Origin: Pseudomonas sp. S35
GTDB taxonomy: Bacteria > Pseudomonadota > Gammaproteobacteria > Pseudomonadales > Pseudomonadaceae
Assembly (NCBI RefSeq): GCF_009866765.1
Contig: NZ_CP019431.1
Coordinates: forward strand, 682,001 to 746,000
DNA: 64,000 bases
Reading direction: 5' to 3'
Part shown: in pieces, positions 38,063 through 48,044 of the stretch
Layout of the letters: every line of letters starts with the position of its first letter
Position numbering within the stretch: the first letter of the stretch is position 1
Position numbers and translations under genes: made by a program
The notes under the pieces: generated by a model
What the model was told of the DNA's origin: nothing
Seen by the model: only the letters and a program-made list of their open reading frames with translations
The model's database searches: none

Positions 38063-40834
38063 TCAGGAAGGCGCGTGCTCCGGGCGCTGCTGACGCTGCG
38101 CGACCCAGAATTCCACCAGCTCCCGCAACTGCGACAACTCCACCGGCTTGGCCATGTGCCCGTCCATCCCGGCCTGGCGCGCGCGTTCTTTGTGTTCCGA
38201 AAGGATGTGCGCCGTGAGCGCCACTACCGGAGTGCGAATGCGCTGGTGGCTGACTTCCCATGCGCGCAGTTGCTGAGTGGCCGAGAAGCCATCAAGGATC
38301 GGCATTTCACAGTCCATCAACACCAAATCGTAGCGCTGGGCTTTCATCGCCTCCAGCGCTTCTTCGCCGTTGCTGGCGGTGTCCGGGTTGAGGTTGAGCT
38401 TGCCGAGCATGCCGCGAATCACTTTGGTGGAGATGCTGTTGTCTTCAGCCACCAGGATCTTGAAATCGCTCGGCACGATCACCGCCGCCGGGGTGTTCAG
38501 GACTGCGCGTGGTTGCACGCCACCTTTGCTGCGTTGGGTCAACTCATCGGCCAAGGTGGTCTTGAGGGTATAACCGGCCACTGGCTTGGCGAGGATGCGT
38601 TTGATCCCGCAGTTGCGCGCAATGATCTTGCTCGGCGCATTGCTGATGCCGGTGAGCATGATCAGTAGGATGTCGTGGTTCAGGCTCGGGTCTTCCTTGA
38701 TCTTCGCTGCCAGTTGCATGCCGGTCATGCCGGGCATGTTCTGGTCCAGCAGCACCACGTCGAAGTAATCACGCAGGTGCGCCTTGGTGCGCAGCAACGC
38801 CAAGGCCTCCTTGCCCGATGGCACTGCGCTGACGTTCAGGCCCCAGGCGGTGCACTGCTGCACCAGCACTTTGCGGCAGGTGTCGTTGTCGTCGACCACC
38901 AGCACGCGGGCGCCCTTGAGCGGGCCGTCGAGGTCGGAGGTGGGGTGTTCCAGGCGTTCAGGGTCCAGTGGTAGCGTCAGCCACAGGGTACTGCCCTGGT
39001 GGCTGCCGCTTTTGATACCGAACTCGCCGCTCATCAACAGGATCAGTTGGCGTGCGATGACCAGGCCCAGGTGGCCGCTCAAACGGGTGGCCGAGAGGAA
39101 GTTCTTGCTGTGCAGCTCACTGTGCAGCAGGGCGTCGCGTTCGGCGGCTTCCATCGGCAGGCCGCTGTCTTGTACCGCAATGCGCAGGCGCGGCTTGGTG
39201 CTGCGGTCGTCCAGGGCGACCACGATCAGCACTTCGCCTTCATCGGTTTTTTGCAAGGCGTTTTCCAGCAGGCTCAACAGCGCTTGGCGCAGGCGCGTCG
39301 GGTCCCCGCTGATGACGCGTGGCACTTGGGGCTGGATAAAACTGATCAGCTCGACGTTTTGCTGCTCGGCCTTTGCGCGGAAGATGCTCAGGCAGTCTTC
39401 GATCAGGGCGTTGAGGTCGAATTGCACGTCATCAAGCTCGATCTGGCCGGATTCAAGCTTGGAGATGTCGAGGATTTCGTTGATCAGCGTCAGCAGTTCG
39501 TTGCCGGCGCTGTGGATGGTCTGCACATAGTCGCGCTGCTTCACCGACAGCGGCGTGCCCAGCAGCAACTCGGTCATGCCTAGCACGCCGTTCATGGGGG
39601 TGCGGATTTCGTGGCTGATCTTGGCCAGGAACTCGGCCTTGGCGGCGATTTCGGCGTTGCTGGCGGCCAGGTCGCGGCTGAGGCTGAAGCGGGCCTCGAC
39701 AATCGCGCGCTGGCGCTCACCCAGCGCCAGGCTCATCAACAGGCCACTGAGGCAGATGAACGCCAGCAGCGTGATGATCAAACCCTGGGGCGACACCATC
39801 GTCAGGCCCAGCAGCGCGGGGAGGATGATCAGCGTGCCGATGTTGAACACCACCATGCCCGCCACGAACAGGCGCGCCGGGCGGTAGCCTTTCTGCCAGT
39901 GATACGCCGAGACAAACAGCATGCTCAGGCCCGCCAGGGCCACCAGGGCATAGGTGATGATGTTCAGCGGCAGGGTGTTGACGAACAACAGCAGCAGGCC
40001 GCACAGCACGATAAACAGGATATCGGCCATCAGCAGCTTGTTCAGCGAGTGCGGGCCCAGGGGCATAAAGAAGCGGTAGGCAAACATCAGCCCGCAGGGT
40101 GCCGTCAGCAGCAGGGCCAGGTAGGCGCCAGGCGTCTGGATCGCGTGCCAGTTCGGCAGCCACGGGCCCACCAGGTTGAGTAGCAGCGCCAGGCTGAGCA
40201 TCAGCAGGATCTCGCAGGCCGCCAGCCACAGGCTGCTGCGTGAGCGGTGATAAGCAAAGCGCGAGACGTTGTGCAGGATCAACATCAGCAGGCAGCCGAA
40301 CAGCAGGCCGTAGATCAGCGTCTGGGTCTGGTCGGCGGCGGCCAGCACGGCGGGTTCCAGGGTGATATAGGGGCGCAGTTCGTGCTCTGAGACCAGGCGC
40401 AGGTAGACCTCAAGGGGTTTCTGGCTCTGGGGCAGCGGCAGCATGAAGTCACTGCTGGGCAGCGGGCGTTCAGCCTGGGGCTGGCGGGTGCCGGTGCTCT
40501 GTTGTTCCACCAGCGAGTCGCCGTCCAGTACATAAAGGCTCAGGTGCGACAGGTCTGGGGCGAATACCCGCAGCACTTGCTCGTGCTTGCCGGGTTGCAG
40601 CTTGAAACGTACCCACAACGCACCGTCCGGCTGCGCGGCGGTAATGCGGTCCAGTTCGATGGGGCTAAATTGATTGGTGTAGCGCGAGGAGCGGATGTCG
40701 CTCAGTTGCAGGTCGGCCTGGTCATCAAGCAATACTGCCCAGCCACTGCCTTGCGCGGCGGCCTGGGCCGGGAACAGGCAGAGCAGCGTCAGCAGACTGA
40801 CAGTGAAACCTATGGCGATCCTGAGCCAGCGCAC
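38063..40834 (-). CDS. retS: hybrid sensor kinase RetS
   Basis: This 923-aa protein has a signal peptide (1-28), a periplasmic 7TMR-DISMED2 sensor (about 30-165), seven helices (about 172-372), a HisKA domain with H408 in KISHEIRTPMNG, an ATPase domain (about 505-625) and two receivers with D697 and D841. The kinase G1 box reads DSGLP and G2 GHLGLVI, both degenerate. RetS is known to act by binding GacS and blocking the Gac/Rsm switch between acute and biofilm lifestyles; position next to purD and two receivers support this name. The start is GTG with AGGGA upstream. Confidence 0.92.
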   Translation of the reverse strand: MRWLRIAIGFTVSLLTLLCLFPAQAAAQGSGWAVLLDDQADLQLSDIRSSRYTNQFSPIELDRITAAQPDGALWVRFKLQPGKHEQVLRVFAPDLSHLSLYVLDGDSLVEQQSTGTRQPQAERPLPSSDFMLPLPQSQKPLEVYLRLVSEHELRPYITLEPAVLAAADQTQTLIYGLLFGCLLMLILHNVSRFAYHRSRSSLWLAACEILLMLSLALLLNLVGPWLPNWHAIQTPGAYLALLLTAPCGLMFAYRFFMPLGPHSLNKLLMADILFIVLCGLLLLFVNTLPLNIITYALVALAGLSMLFVSAYHWQKGYRPARLFVAGMVVFNIGTLIILPALLGLTMVSPQGLIITLLAFICLSGLLMSLALGERQRAIVEARFSLSRDLAASNAEIAAKAEFLAKISHEIRTPMNGVLGMTELLLGTPLSVKQRDYVQTIHSAGNELLTLINEILDISKLESGQIELDDVQFDLNALIEDCLSIFRAKAEQQNVELISFIQPQVPRVISGDPTRLRQALLSLLENALQKTDEGEVLIVVALDDRSTKPRLRIAVQDSGLPMEAAERDALLHSELHSKNFLSATRLSGHLGLVIARQLILLMSGEFGIKSGSHQGSTLWLTLPLDPERLEHPTSDLDGPLKGARVLVVDDNDTCRKVLVQQCTAWGLNVSAVPSGKEALALLRTKAHLRDYFDVVLLDQNMPGMTGMQLAAKIKEDPSLNHDILLIMLTGISNAPSKIIARNCGIKRILAKPVAGYTLKTTLADELTQRSKGGVQPRAVLNTPAAVIVPSDFKILVAEDNSISTKVIRGMLGKLNLNPDTASNGEEALEAMKAQRYDLVLMDCEMPILDGFSATQQLRAWEVSHQRIRTPVVALTAHILSEHKERARQAGMDGHMAKPVELSQLRELVEFWVAQRQQRPEHAPS

Positions 40835-40892
40835 GGCGAAATCCCTTCGTAGGTTGATGCACGGTTAACTATGCGCGGGGAAGCCTGTAGAC

Positions 40893-40915
40893 GGCAAGGG
40901 CCAGAGGCCCTTACC
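40893..40915 (-). terminator. hairpin downstream of purD
   Basis: On the minus strand GGTAAGGGCC and GGCCCTTGCC pair (one G-T wobble) around TCT, 22 bases past the purD stop. No T-run, so a weak terminator or transcript-stabilising stem. Confidence 0.45.
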
Positions 40916-40936
40916 TAGCCGAACGGATAGCTATTG

Positions 40937-42229
40937 TTACTGGTTTTCGCCACGTTCACGGGCGATGGCGCGGTAGCCGATGTCCGTGCGGTAGAAGCAA
41001 CCTTTCCAGTCGATTTTCTTGGCCAGCTTGTAGGCCTGTTGCTGCGCCGCGTCGACACTGGCACCCATTGCGGTGGCGCACAGGACACGGCCACCGGCGG
41101 TCACGACGTTGCCGTCCTTGAGCGCGGTACCCGCATGGAACACCTTGCCTTCCAGCATTGCCGCCGCATCCAGGCCTTCAATCACGTCGCCCTTGGCGTA
41201 GTCGGCAGGGTAGCCGCCGGCCGCCAGCACAATACCGACGCTCGGGCGTGGATCCCATTGCGCTTCAACCTTGTCCAGGGCCTGGGCCAGGGCAGCTTCC
41301 ACCAACAGCACCAGGCTCGATTGCAGGCGCAGCATCACCGGTTGGGTTTCCGGATCGCCGAAGCGGCAGTTGAATTCGATGACTTTCGGGTTGCCGGCTT
41401 TGTCGATCATCAGACCGGCATAGAGGAAACCGGTGTACACATTGCCTTCGTCGGCCATGCCGCGCACGGTCGGCCAGATCACCAGGTCCATGACGCGCTT
41501 GTGCACTTCGCTGGTGACGACCGGGGCAGGGGAGTATGCACCCATGCCGCCGGTGTTCGGCCCAGTGTCGGCGTCGCCGACGCGTTTATGGTCCTGGCTG
41601 GTGGCCATCGGCAGTACGTTCTTGCCGTCGACCATCACGATGAAGCTGGCTTCTTCGCCGTCGAGGAACTCTTCGATCACCACACGCGAGCCTGCATCAC
41701 CAAAGGCATTGCCGGCGAGCATGTCGCGCACGGCGTCTTCGGCTTCCTGCAGGGTCATCGCCACGATCACGCCTTTACCGGCGGCCAGGCCATCGGCCTT
41801 GATCACGATCGGTGCACCTTTTTCACGCAGGTAAGCCAGGGCTGGCTCGATCTCGGTGAAGTTCTGGTAGTCGGCGGTCGGGATCTTGTGGCGTGCCAGG
41901 AAATCCTTGGTGAAGGCCTTGGAGCCTTCCAACTGGGCAGCGCCGGCGGTAGGGCCGAAGCAGTCCAGGCCACGGCTGCGGAACAGGTCCACAACGCCGG
42001 CTACCAGAGGCACTTCCGGACCGACGATGGTCAGGGAGACGTTCTTTTCAGCAAAGTCGGCCAGTTGCTCGAGGGCCAGCACGTCGATGGCGACGTTCTC
42101 GCACTTGGCTTCAATGGCGGTACCGGCGTTGCCGGGGGCTACGAAGACTTTCTGGACGCGCGGGTCCTGGGCAACTTTCCAGGCCAAGGCGTGTTCGCGG
42201 CCACCGCTGCCAATGATCAAAACATTCAT
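40937..42229 (-). CDS. purD: phosphoribosylamine-glycine ligase PurD
   Basis: This 430-aa ATP-grasp enzyme makes glycinamide ribonucleotide, the second purine step. MNVLIIGSGGREHALAWK, the FGPTAGAAQLEGSKAF loop and the VIEFNCRFGDPETQ metal-site are diagnostic. It follows purH after 172 bp that hold a nested repeat. The purH-purD pair is the standard order in pseudomonads. Confidence 0.98.
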   Translation of the reverse strand: MNVLIIGSGGREHALAWKVAQDPRVQKVFVAPGNAGTAIEAKCENVAIDVLALEQLADFAEKNVSLTIVGPEVPLVAGVVDLFRSRGLDCFGPTAGAAQLEGSKAFTKDFLARHKIPTADYQNFTEIEPALAYLREKGAPIVIKADGLAAGKGVIVAMTLQEAEDAVRDMLAGNAFGDAGSRVVIEEFLDGEEASFIVMVDGKNVLPMATSQDHKRVGDADTGPNTGGMGAYSPAPVVTSEVHKRVMDLVIWPTVRGMADEGNVYTGFLYAGLMIDKAGNPKVIEFNCRFGDPETQPVMLRLQSSLVLLVEAALAQALDKVEAQWDPRPSVGIVLAAGGYPADYAKGDVIEGLDAAAMLEGKVFHAGTALKDGNVVTAGGRVLCATAMGASVDAAQQQAYKLAKKIDWKGCFYRTDIGYRAIARERGENQ

Positions 42230-42271
42230 TTCAAAAACCTCAAATTCTGTAGGCGCCGCTGGAGCGCTTTT

Positions 42272-42398
42272 AAATGTGGGAGGGCTTTTGTGGTGAGGGG
42301 GCTTGCCCCCCCGCTGGGTTCACTGGAGATCCAGTGAGGCTGCTGCGCAGCTCAGCGCGGGGCAAGCCCGCTCACCACAAAAAGCCCCTCCCACATTT
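42272..42398. repeat. nested repeat: MITE-like element inside a REP pair
   Basis: Outer REP arms AAATGTGGGAGGGCTTTT at 42272 and its complement ending at 42398 flank an inner element 42289-42379 with TGTGGTGAG...CTCACCACA ends of the same family as 7309-7435. The core is only about 20 bp (TTCACTGGAGATCCAGTGA, itself palindromic). It looks like one element inserted in another, between purH and purD. Confidence 0.75.
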
Positions 42399-42401
42399 GG
42401 A

Positions 42402-44009
42402 TCAGTGACGGAAGTGGCGCATGCCGGTGAAGACCATGGCAATGCCGGCTTCATCAGCCGCTGCAATCACCTCGGCATCACGCATCGAGCCGCCTGGTTG
42501 GATCACGGCAGTCACGCCCGCTTTCGCAGCGTTGTCCAGGCCGTCGCGGAACGGGAAGAACGCATCGGAAGCCATCACCGAACCCACTACCTGCAAACCG
42601 GCGTGTTCAGCCTTGATCGCGGCGATACGTGCCGAGTTCACGCGGCTCATCTGGCCTGCGCCGACACCGATGGTCTGGCGGTTCTTGGCGTAGACGATGG
42701 CGTTGGATTTAACGTACTTGGCCACTTTCCAGGCGAAGATCAGGTCGTTGATCTCTTGCTCGGTCGGGGCACGCTTGGTCACGACTTTCAAGTCGTCGCT
42801 GCCGATCATGCCGATGTCGCGGCTCTGTACCAGCAAGCCGCCGTTGACGCGCTTGTAGTCCCAGGCAGCAGCGCGGTCAGCCGACCATTCGCCGCAGGCC
42901 AGCAGGCGCACATTGGCCTTGGCCGCAACGATGGCGCGGGCTTCTTCGCTTACGCTCGGAGCAATGATCACTTCAACGAACTGACGCTCGACGATCGCCT
43001 TGGCGGTCTCGGCGTCCAGTTCGCGGTTGAACGCAATGATGCCGCCGAACGCCGACTCGGTGTCGGTGGCGTAGGCCAGTTCGTAGGCCTGGCGAATGCC
43101 GCCTTGCGCATCGGGGCTCACGGCCACGCCGCACGGGTTGGCGTGCTTGACGATCACGCAGGCCGGCTTGACGAAGCTCTTGACGCACTCCAGCGCGGCG
43201 TCGGTGTCGGCCACGTTGTTGTAGGACAGCTCTTTGCCTTGCAGCTGGGTTGCGGTGGCGATACCGACTTCGGCTGGCTTGGCTTCCACGTAGAACGCCG
43301 CGCTCTGGTGCGGGTTCTCGCCGTAGCGCATTTCCTGGGCCTTGATGAACTGGCTGTTGAAGGTGCGCGGGAACTGGCTGCGGCCTTCAGTGCTGAGGGT
43401 TTCAGCCGCCTGGTTCACGGTGCCCATGTAGTTGGCGATCATGCCATCGTAGGCGGCGGTGTGTTCGAAGGCCTTGAGCATCAGGTCGAAACGCTGGGCG
43501 TAGGTCAGGCCGCCGGCTTTCAGGCTTTCGAGCACCTGGGCGTAGTCGCTGGCGTTGACCACGATGGCCACGTCTTTGTGGTTCTTGGCTGCCGAGCGAA
43601 CCATGGTCGGGCCGCCGATATCGATGTTTTCGATGGCGGTGGGCAGGTCGCAGCCTGGCTTGTTGATGGTGGCTTCGAACGGATAGAGGTTAACGGCGAC
43701 CAGGTCGATCGGCTTGATGCCGTGCTCGGTCATGATGGCGTCGTCGATGCCGCGACGGCCGAGGATGCCGCCGTGGATTTTCGGGTGCAGGGTCTTGACC
43801 CGACCGTCCATCATTTCTGCGAAACCGGTGTAGTCCGCCACTTCTACTGCGGCCACGCCGTTGTCCTGCAGCAGTTTGAAGGTCCCGCCCGTGGAGAGGA
43901 TTTCCACGCCCAGGGCTTCGAGCTCCCGGGCAAATTCGAGGATGCCGGTCTTGTCGGAAACGCTGATCAAGGCGCGGCGGATCGGCAGGCGGGTAGTCTG
44001 GTCGGTCAT
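42402..44009 (-). CDS. purH: bifunctional AICAR formyltransferase / IMP cyclohydrolase PurH
   Basis: This 535-aa enzyme performs the last two purine steps. The N-terminal IMP cyclohydrolase carries [17 protein letters not shown] and [11 protein letters not shown]; the C-terminal formyltransferase has [22 protein letters not shown] and the [14 protein letters not shown] core. The ATG at 44009 ([14 protein letters not shown]) has GGAAATTGA upstream; an ATG four codons earlier is the alternative. It starts 82 bp after fis with a terminator in the gap. Confidence 0.97.
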   Translation of the reverse strand: MTDQTTRLPIRRALISVSDKTGILEFARELEALGVEILSTGGTFKLLQDNGVAAVEVADYTGFAEMMDGRVKTLHPKIHGGILGRRGIDDAIMTEHGIKPIDLVAVNLYPFEATINKPGCDLPTAIENIDIGGPTMVRSAAKNHKDVAIVVNASDYAQVLESLKAGGLTYAQRFDLMLKAFEHTAAYDGMIANYMGTVNQAAETLSTEGRSQFPRTFNSQFIKAQEMRYGENPHQSAAFYVEAKPAEVGIATATQLQGKELSYNNVADTDAALECVKSFVKPACVIVKHANPCGVAVSPDAQGGIRQAYELAYATDTESAFGGIIAFNRELDAETAKAIVERQFVEVIIAPSVSEEARAIVAAKANVRLLACGEWSADRAAAWDYKRVNGGLLVQSRDIGMIGSDDLKVVTKRAPTEQEINDLIFAWKVAKYVKSNAIVYAKNRQTIGVGAGQMSRVNSARIAAIKAEHAGLQVVGSVMASDAFFPFRDGLDNAAKAGVTAVIQPGGSMRDAEVIAAADEAGIAMVFTGMRHFRH

Positions 44010-44040
44010 TTCAATTTCCATCAAAAGCAAAGGAGTCAGC

Positions 44041-44073
44041 AAAAAAGGCGACCGGTTTTACGCGGGCGCCTTT
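44041..44073 (-). terminator. Rho-independent terminator of dusB-fis
   Basis: On the minus strand AAAGGCG (44073-44067) pairs with CGCCTTT (44050-44044) and the T-run continues to 44041. It separates fis from purH. Confidence 0.75.
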
Positions 44074-44090
44074 CTGGTTTGATTGAATGC

Positions 44091-44411
44091 TTACAGCAAA
44101 TCGTATTGTTTGAGCTTTTTGCGCAACGTGCCACGGTTGAGGCCGAGCAGCTCACTGGCTTTGGTCTGGTTGCCCTTGACGTAGTTCATCACGCTTTCGA
44201 GCAGGGGCGCCTCGACTTCGGAGAGCACCAGGTTGTACACGTCCGTGACGGAAGCGCCCTCAAGGTGGGCGAAATAATTGTGCAGCGCCTTCTCGACACT
44301 CCCGCGAAGGGTCTGGCCTTCTTCGCTCGGCGTGTTGAGGTGCTGTTTCAAATTGACGTTGTCGCTCACGGGTGTTGTTCCACTCACTAAAGTCTCGGTC
44401 ATCATCGTCAT
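44091..44411 (-). CDS. fis: nucleoid protein Fis
   Basis: This 106-aa DNA-bending protein ends in the highly conserved helix-turn-helix [21 protein letters not shown]. The N-terminal part is of the Pseudomonas type ([20 protein letters not shown]). Its ATG at 44411 overlaps the dusB stop by four bases, the typical dusB-fis operon; three ATG codons follow each other here, so the exact start is uncertain by up to three residues. It is likely growth-phase regulated through the dusB promoter. Confidence 0.97.
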   Translation of the reverse strand: MTMMTETLVSGTTPVSDNVNLKQHLNTPSEEGQTLRGSVEKALHNYFAHLEGASVTDVYNLVLSEVEAPLLESVMNYVKGNQTKASELLGLNRGTLRKKLKQYDLL

Positions 44412-45421
44412 GCGGCCACCCCTTCTCCGTCCCCTGCTCTCAGGCTCTTGTCTCGTTCGGCAAAGAACTCACGAACGGCGGTGACCTGTGCTTGCGTTTC
44501 ATCCAAACGATTGAACCCGGCGCGAAACTCCCTGGCGCCCGGCAGGGTTGCGAGATACCAACCCACATGCTTGCGAGCAATGCGCACGCCCATCACGTCT
44601 CCATAGAAGGTGTGAAGGGCAGCCAGATGCTCTAGCAGAATACGTTCCACCTCGACCAGCTCCGGTGCCGGCATGACTTCGCCGGTACGCAGGAAATGCT
44701 CGATCTCACGAAAAATCCACGGCCGCCCCTGGGCGGCTCGGCCAATCAACAAACCATCGGCGCCGGTTGCGTGCAGCACGCGCCGGGCTTTCTCGGCTGA
44801 GTCGATATCGCCATTGGCAAACACGGGCATCGACACCGCCTGCTTGATAGCGGCGATGGTGTCGTACTCGGCTTCACCGGTGTACAGATCGGCGCGGGTG
44901 CGGCCATGCACCGCCAGCGCTGTAATGCCTGCCTGTTCGGCGATCTTCGCCACCGTCAGGCCGTTTTTGTTGTCCCGGTCCCAGCCGGTGCGAATCTTCA
45001 GGGTCACCGGCACATCCACTGCGGCGACAACGGCCTGCAGGATCTCGGCAACCAACTGCTCATCCTTCAACAGGGCGGAACCGGCGGCCTTGTTGCAGAC
45101 CTTCTTGGCCGGGCAACCCATGTTGATGTCGATGATCTGTGCGCCCAGCTCCACGTTGGCTCGGGCCGCATCCGCCAGCATTTGCGCATCACCGCCGGCG
45201 ATCTGTACCGAGCGGGGCTCGGGATCACCTTCGTGGATCATGCGCATCCGCGATTTGCGGGTGTTCCACAAGCTCATGTCGCTGGTGACCATTTCCGAGA
45301 CTACAAGACCCGCGCCCAAACGTTTGCACAGCTGACGAAAGGGCTGGTCGGTGACGCCCGCCATTGGGGCGAGAATCAAGCCGTTCTGCAATGTATATGG
45401 GCCGATGCGTACCGCCGACAT
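44408..45421 (-). CDS. dusB: tRNA-dihydrouridine synthase DusB
   Basis: This 337-aa FMN enzyme reduces uridine in the tRNA D-loop. [16 protein letters not shown], the catalytic cysteine in [17 protein letters not shown] and the NGDI..A flavin-binding segment ([14 protein letters not shown]) are visible. It is the first gene of the dusB-fis operon. The 185-bp gap upstream to the DUF3426 gene shows no other feature. Confidence 0.97.
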   Translation of the reverse strand: MSAVRIGPYTLQNGLILAPMAGVTDQPFRQLCKRLGAGLVVSEMVTSDMSLWNTRKSRMRMIHEGDPEPRSVQIAGGDAQMLADAARANVELGAQIIDINMGCPAKKVCNKAAGSALLKDEQLVAEILQAVVAAVDVPVTLKIRTGWDRDNKNGLTVAKIAEQAGITALAVHGRTRADLYTGEAEYDTIAAIKQAVSMPVFANGDIDSAEKARRVLHATGADGLLIGRAAQGRPWIFREIEHFLRTGEVMPAPELVEVERILLEHLAALHTFYGDVMGVRIARKHVGWYLATLPGAREFRAGFNRLDETQAQVTAVREFFAERDKSLRAGDGEGVAA

Positions 45422-45606
45422 AGGACTTCCCTGTTGTGGGGCCGGATCATTAGAGTTCGAAAAAGGGTTGGCATGATACCCGCTCTCGATGACTGGATAA
45501 AGGCTGAATTGGATAAAATCTGAACAGTTATTTCTTTATCGCCGCCGGTTTGGTTGTACGGCGTGAAGTCAAAAAAACATCGTCAAGCTTCGGTGCCTGG
45601 GCTGGC

Positions 45607-46914
45607 TCACTCGGGCGAGTGGAAGCTCAGGCTGTAATTCACGGCTTTATTGCCCGGGTCGAGGATGTCCAGGGAGATATGGATCGGGGTCTGCGATGGC
45701 ATTTCGCTCACACCGGCCAATTCGCCGCTGAGGTATTCGCCGGGCTTGAAGCGACGACTGGCAATAAGGCTGCCATTGAGGTCCGAAAAACGCAGCTCCA
45801 GCAATGGGAACGGCTGGGAAAAGGTGGCGCGGTTGTAGATGATCGCGTCCACCACCAGTGCGCCGGCGAACCCCGGATGGCTGCGTACTACCAGGTTGCT
45901 GCTCTTGATATGCGCGATATCGACCCGCGATGGCAGCGTGCAGCCCAATGTTGGGCACAGTTGCTGAAACCACGGGCGATAGGCGTCCTGGCGGGCCAGG
46001 TCGTCGAATTGGTAGGCAATGTATTGGCCTGCCAGGCCGGCAGCGGCCATCAGCACCAGCAGCATCCAGATCAGGCGGCGACCCCAGCCGGTCGGGCGCT
46101 TTTGCGCGTAGAGGTGCAGCGGGTCGTCTTCCAGGTCCTGAAGCAGGTCGTCGTGGATGCCCGCCTCGACGCGTGCACGCTTGCGACGCGACGGTTGGTG
46201 CGCTTGCGGCTCGGGCTCGTCTGCTGCCTGGGTCAGTGGCGTGAACGGCGGCTCGGTGGGCGCGTCCTGCTTCGATGCGTGCAGTGCGGGGGCGTCGTCG
46301 ATATCGTCGCTGTGCGGCGTGATGGACGGCTCGGTGCGCTGCTTGGATGTCGGGGCCTTGGCCGGTTCCGGGTCGGCTTCTGGAGCGTTGGCGCGTTCTT
46401 CAGGTGGCTCACTGAACAGGCTGGCGGCCCATTTTTCTTCTTCGGCCTTGATGGTTTCGCGGCTGGCGCTGAGGGTTTCTTCTTTTTGCCGACGATCGGT
46501 GCCGGGCTGGCGACGTTCAGCGCCCGCGGCCAGGGTGTGCTGAATCTCGCGGCGCTCCAGCTTGGCCAGTTCTTCGTCCAGGTCCAGGTTGTCCAGGTCC
46601 AGCTCTTCGGCGGTCCATTGTTTCTGGCTGATTGCCCGCGGTGCCTGGGGAGCTGCCTGGGGAGCTGCCTGGGGAGCTGCCTGGGGAGCTGCCTGGGGAG
46701 CGGCTTCTGGAACAGCCTCGGGCACTGGCTCAATCGCGCCCGGTTGCTCTGGTGCAGGCGCATGGGCGCGCTGCTCCAGCAACTGGCGAGCGGCGTTGAA
46801 CACTTGCAGGCACGAGCCGCAGCGAACCACGCCACGGGCCACGCTCAGTTGGGCGTGATTGACGCGAAAGCGTGTTTGGCAATGCGGGCACTGGGTGACG
46901 AAACTGTCGGTCAT
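45607..46914 (-). CDS. zinc-ribbon DUF3426 membrane protein
   Basis: This 435-aa protein starts with an MJ0042-type zinc ribbon (CPHCQTRF...CGSCLQVF, residues 8-40). It continues with a long low-complexity part rich in Pro, Ala and Glu (about 45-280) holding five copies of APQA, then one membrane helix (LIWMLLVLMAAAGLAGQYIAY near 290) and a C-terminal DUF3426 domain in the periplasm. Function unknown. The ATG at 46914 (MTDSFVTQCPHC) was preferred over an in-frame TTG. It starts 30 bp after prmA. Confidence 0.9.
   Translation of the reverse strand: MTDSFVTQCPHCQTRFRVNHAQLSVARGVVRCGSCLQVFNAARQLLEQRAHAPAPEQPGAIEPVPEAVPEAAPQAAPQAAPQAAPQAAPQAPRAISQKQWTAEELDLDNLDLDEELAKLERREIQHTLAAGAERRQPGTDRRQKEETLSASRETIKAEEEKWAASLFSEPPEERANAPEADPEPAKAPTSKQRTEPSITPHSDDIDDAPALHASKQDAPTEPPFTPLTQAADEPEPQAHQPSRRKRARVEAGIHDDLLQDLEDDPLHLYAQKRPTGWGRRLIWMLLVLMAAAGLAGQYIAYQFDDLARQDAYRPWFQQLCPTLGCTLPSRVDIAHIKSSNLVVRSHPGFAGALVVDAIIYNRATFSQPFPLLELRFSDLNGSLIASRRFKPGEYLSGELAGVSEMPSQTPIHISLDILDPGNKAVNYSLSFHSPE
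46643..46702. repeat. 12-bp tandem repeat, five units, within the DUF3426 gene
   Basis: GCCTGGGGAGCT is repeated four times exactly and a fifth time with one change at the end. On the minus strand it encodes the repeated tetrapeptide APQA. Copy number probably varies among strains without breaking the frame. Confidence 0.95.
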
Positions 46915-46944
46915 GCGGCCATCCGATTCAGGCAAGCGCTCATT

Positions 46945-47823
46945 CTAGCGCCGACGCCCGCTGATGCGTACCCAGCCATCACGGTTGGCGATCGGGTCCA
47001 GCTCGAAATCCTTGGCATACGCAGCGGCGACGTCTTCGCCTTGCTCGGCAAGGATGCCCGACAGTGCCAGGCGACCGCCCGGCTTGACCAGGCTCGACAG
47101 CTGCGGCGCCAGGGACACCAGCGGCCCGGCGAGGATATTTGCCACCAGCACATCGGCCGGTACCTGTGGCAGGTCTTCAGGCAGGTAGAGTGGGAATTTG
47201 CCTTCGGCAATATTGTTGCGCCCTGCGTTATCGCGGGAGGCTTCCAGCGCCTGCACGTCGATATCGGTGCCCACGGCTTCCTTGGCGCCCAGCAGCAGGG
47301 CGGCAATTGCCAGGATCCCAGAGCCGCAGCCGAAGTCCAGCACGTTGCTGCCAGTCAGGTCCTGGCCGTCGAGCCATTCCAGGCACAGTGCGGTGGTGGG
47401 GTGGGTGCCGGTGCCGAATGCCAGGCCCGGGTCCAGCAGCAGGTTGACCGCGTCAGGCTCGGGTGCAGCGTGCCAGCTCGGCACGATCCACAGGCGCTGG
47501 CCGAAACGCATGGGCTGGAAGTTGTCCATCCAGCTGCGTTCCCAGTCCTGGTCTTCGATCACTTCGCTGTGGTGCTCGGGCAGCGGGCCGCCGGTGAGCA
47601 GTTCCATATGAGCCAGTACGCTGGCGGCATCGGTGCCGTCTTCGAACAGGGCCAGCAAATGGGTGTGGGACCACAGCGGGGTGGTGTTCAGTTCAGGTTC
47701 GAAGATCGGTTGGTCTTCGGCGTCCATGAAGGTCACCGATACCGCGCCCACTTCAAGGAAAGCGTCTTCGTAGGTTTCGGCTTGTTCTGGGCTGATGGCG
47801 AGACGGACTTGCAGCCAAGGCAT
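46945..47823 (-). CDS. prmA: ribosomal protein L11 methyltransferase PrmA
   Basis: This 292-aa SAM enzyme trimethylates ribosomal protein L11. [16 protein letters not shown] is the family start, [22 protein letters not shown] the linker and [20 protein letters not shown] the SAM loop. The ATG at 47823 was chosen; a GTG three codons earlier is possible. Confidence 0.97.
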   Translation of the reverse strand: MPWLQVRLAISPEQAETYEDAFLEVGAVSVTFMDAEDQPIFEPELNTTPLWSHTHLLALFEDGTDAASVLAHMELLTGGPLPEHHSEVIEDQDWERSWMDNFQPMRFGQRLWIVPSWHAAPEPDAVNLLLDPGLAFGTGTHPTTALCLEWLDGQDLTGSNVLDFGCGSGILAIAALLLGAKEAVGTDIDVQALEASRDNAGRNNIAEGKFPLYLPEDLPQVPADVLVANILAGPLVSLAPQLSSLVKPGGRLALSGILAEQGEDVAAAYAKDFELDPIANRDGWVRISGRRR

Positions 47824-47931
47824 GGCGGGCACCTTTGAATAAAAATGAGGGTGCGACGAGCGAGGTCGCGAAAGCGCGCAAGTTTACGCCAGCGGCGGGC
47901 AGAAGACGACACTACTGACTGCACGCCGGTC

Positions 47932-47965
47932 AAATGTGGGAGGGGGCAAGCCCCCTCCCACATTT
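47932..47965. repeat. perfect REP palindrome, 16-bp arms
   Basis: AAATGTGGGAGGGGGC and its exact complement are separated by AA. It is the cleanest REP palindrome in the window, located between prmA and accC. Confidence 0.85.
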
Positions 47966-48004
47966 TGACGGTGTACATTTTCAAAAAAGTAGAGGGCCCA
48001 CAAA

Positions 48005-48034
48005 CAACAAAGCCGCCCGAAGGCGGCTTTGTTG
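48005..48034 (-). terminator. Rho-independent terminator of accBC
   Basis: A perfect 13-bp stem (CAACAAAGCCGCC with GGCGGCTTTGTTG) and a TTCG loop on the minus strand, 11 bases past the accC stop, followed by TTTG. Confidence 0.8.
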
Positions 48035-48044
48035 GGTGGAGCAC

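Noticed and set aside
42303..44390. Open frame of 695 codons on the plus strand
   Set aside because: Antisense of purH and fis.
46643..46702. CRISPR-like direct repeats
   Set aside because: The repeats are 12 bp with no spacers and are in coding frame.
45550..47838. Open frame of 762 codons on the plus strand
   Set aside because: It covers the DUF3426 and prmA genes in antisense and even spans the gap between them; no protein family features.
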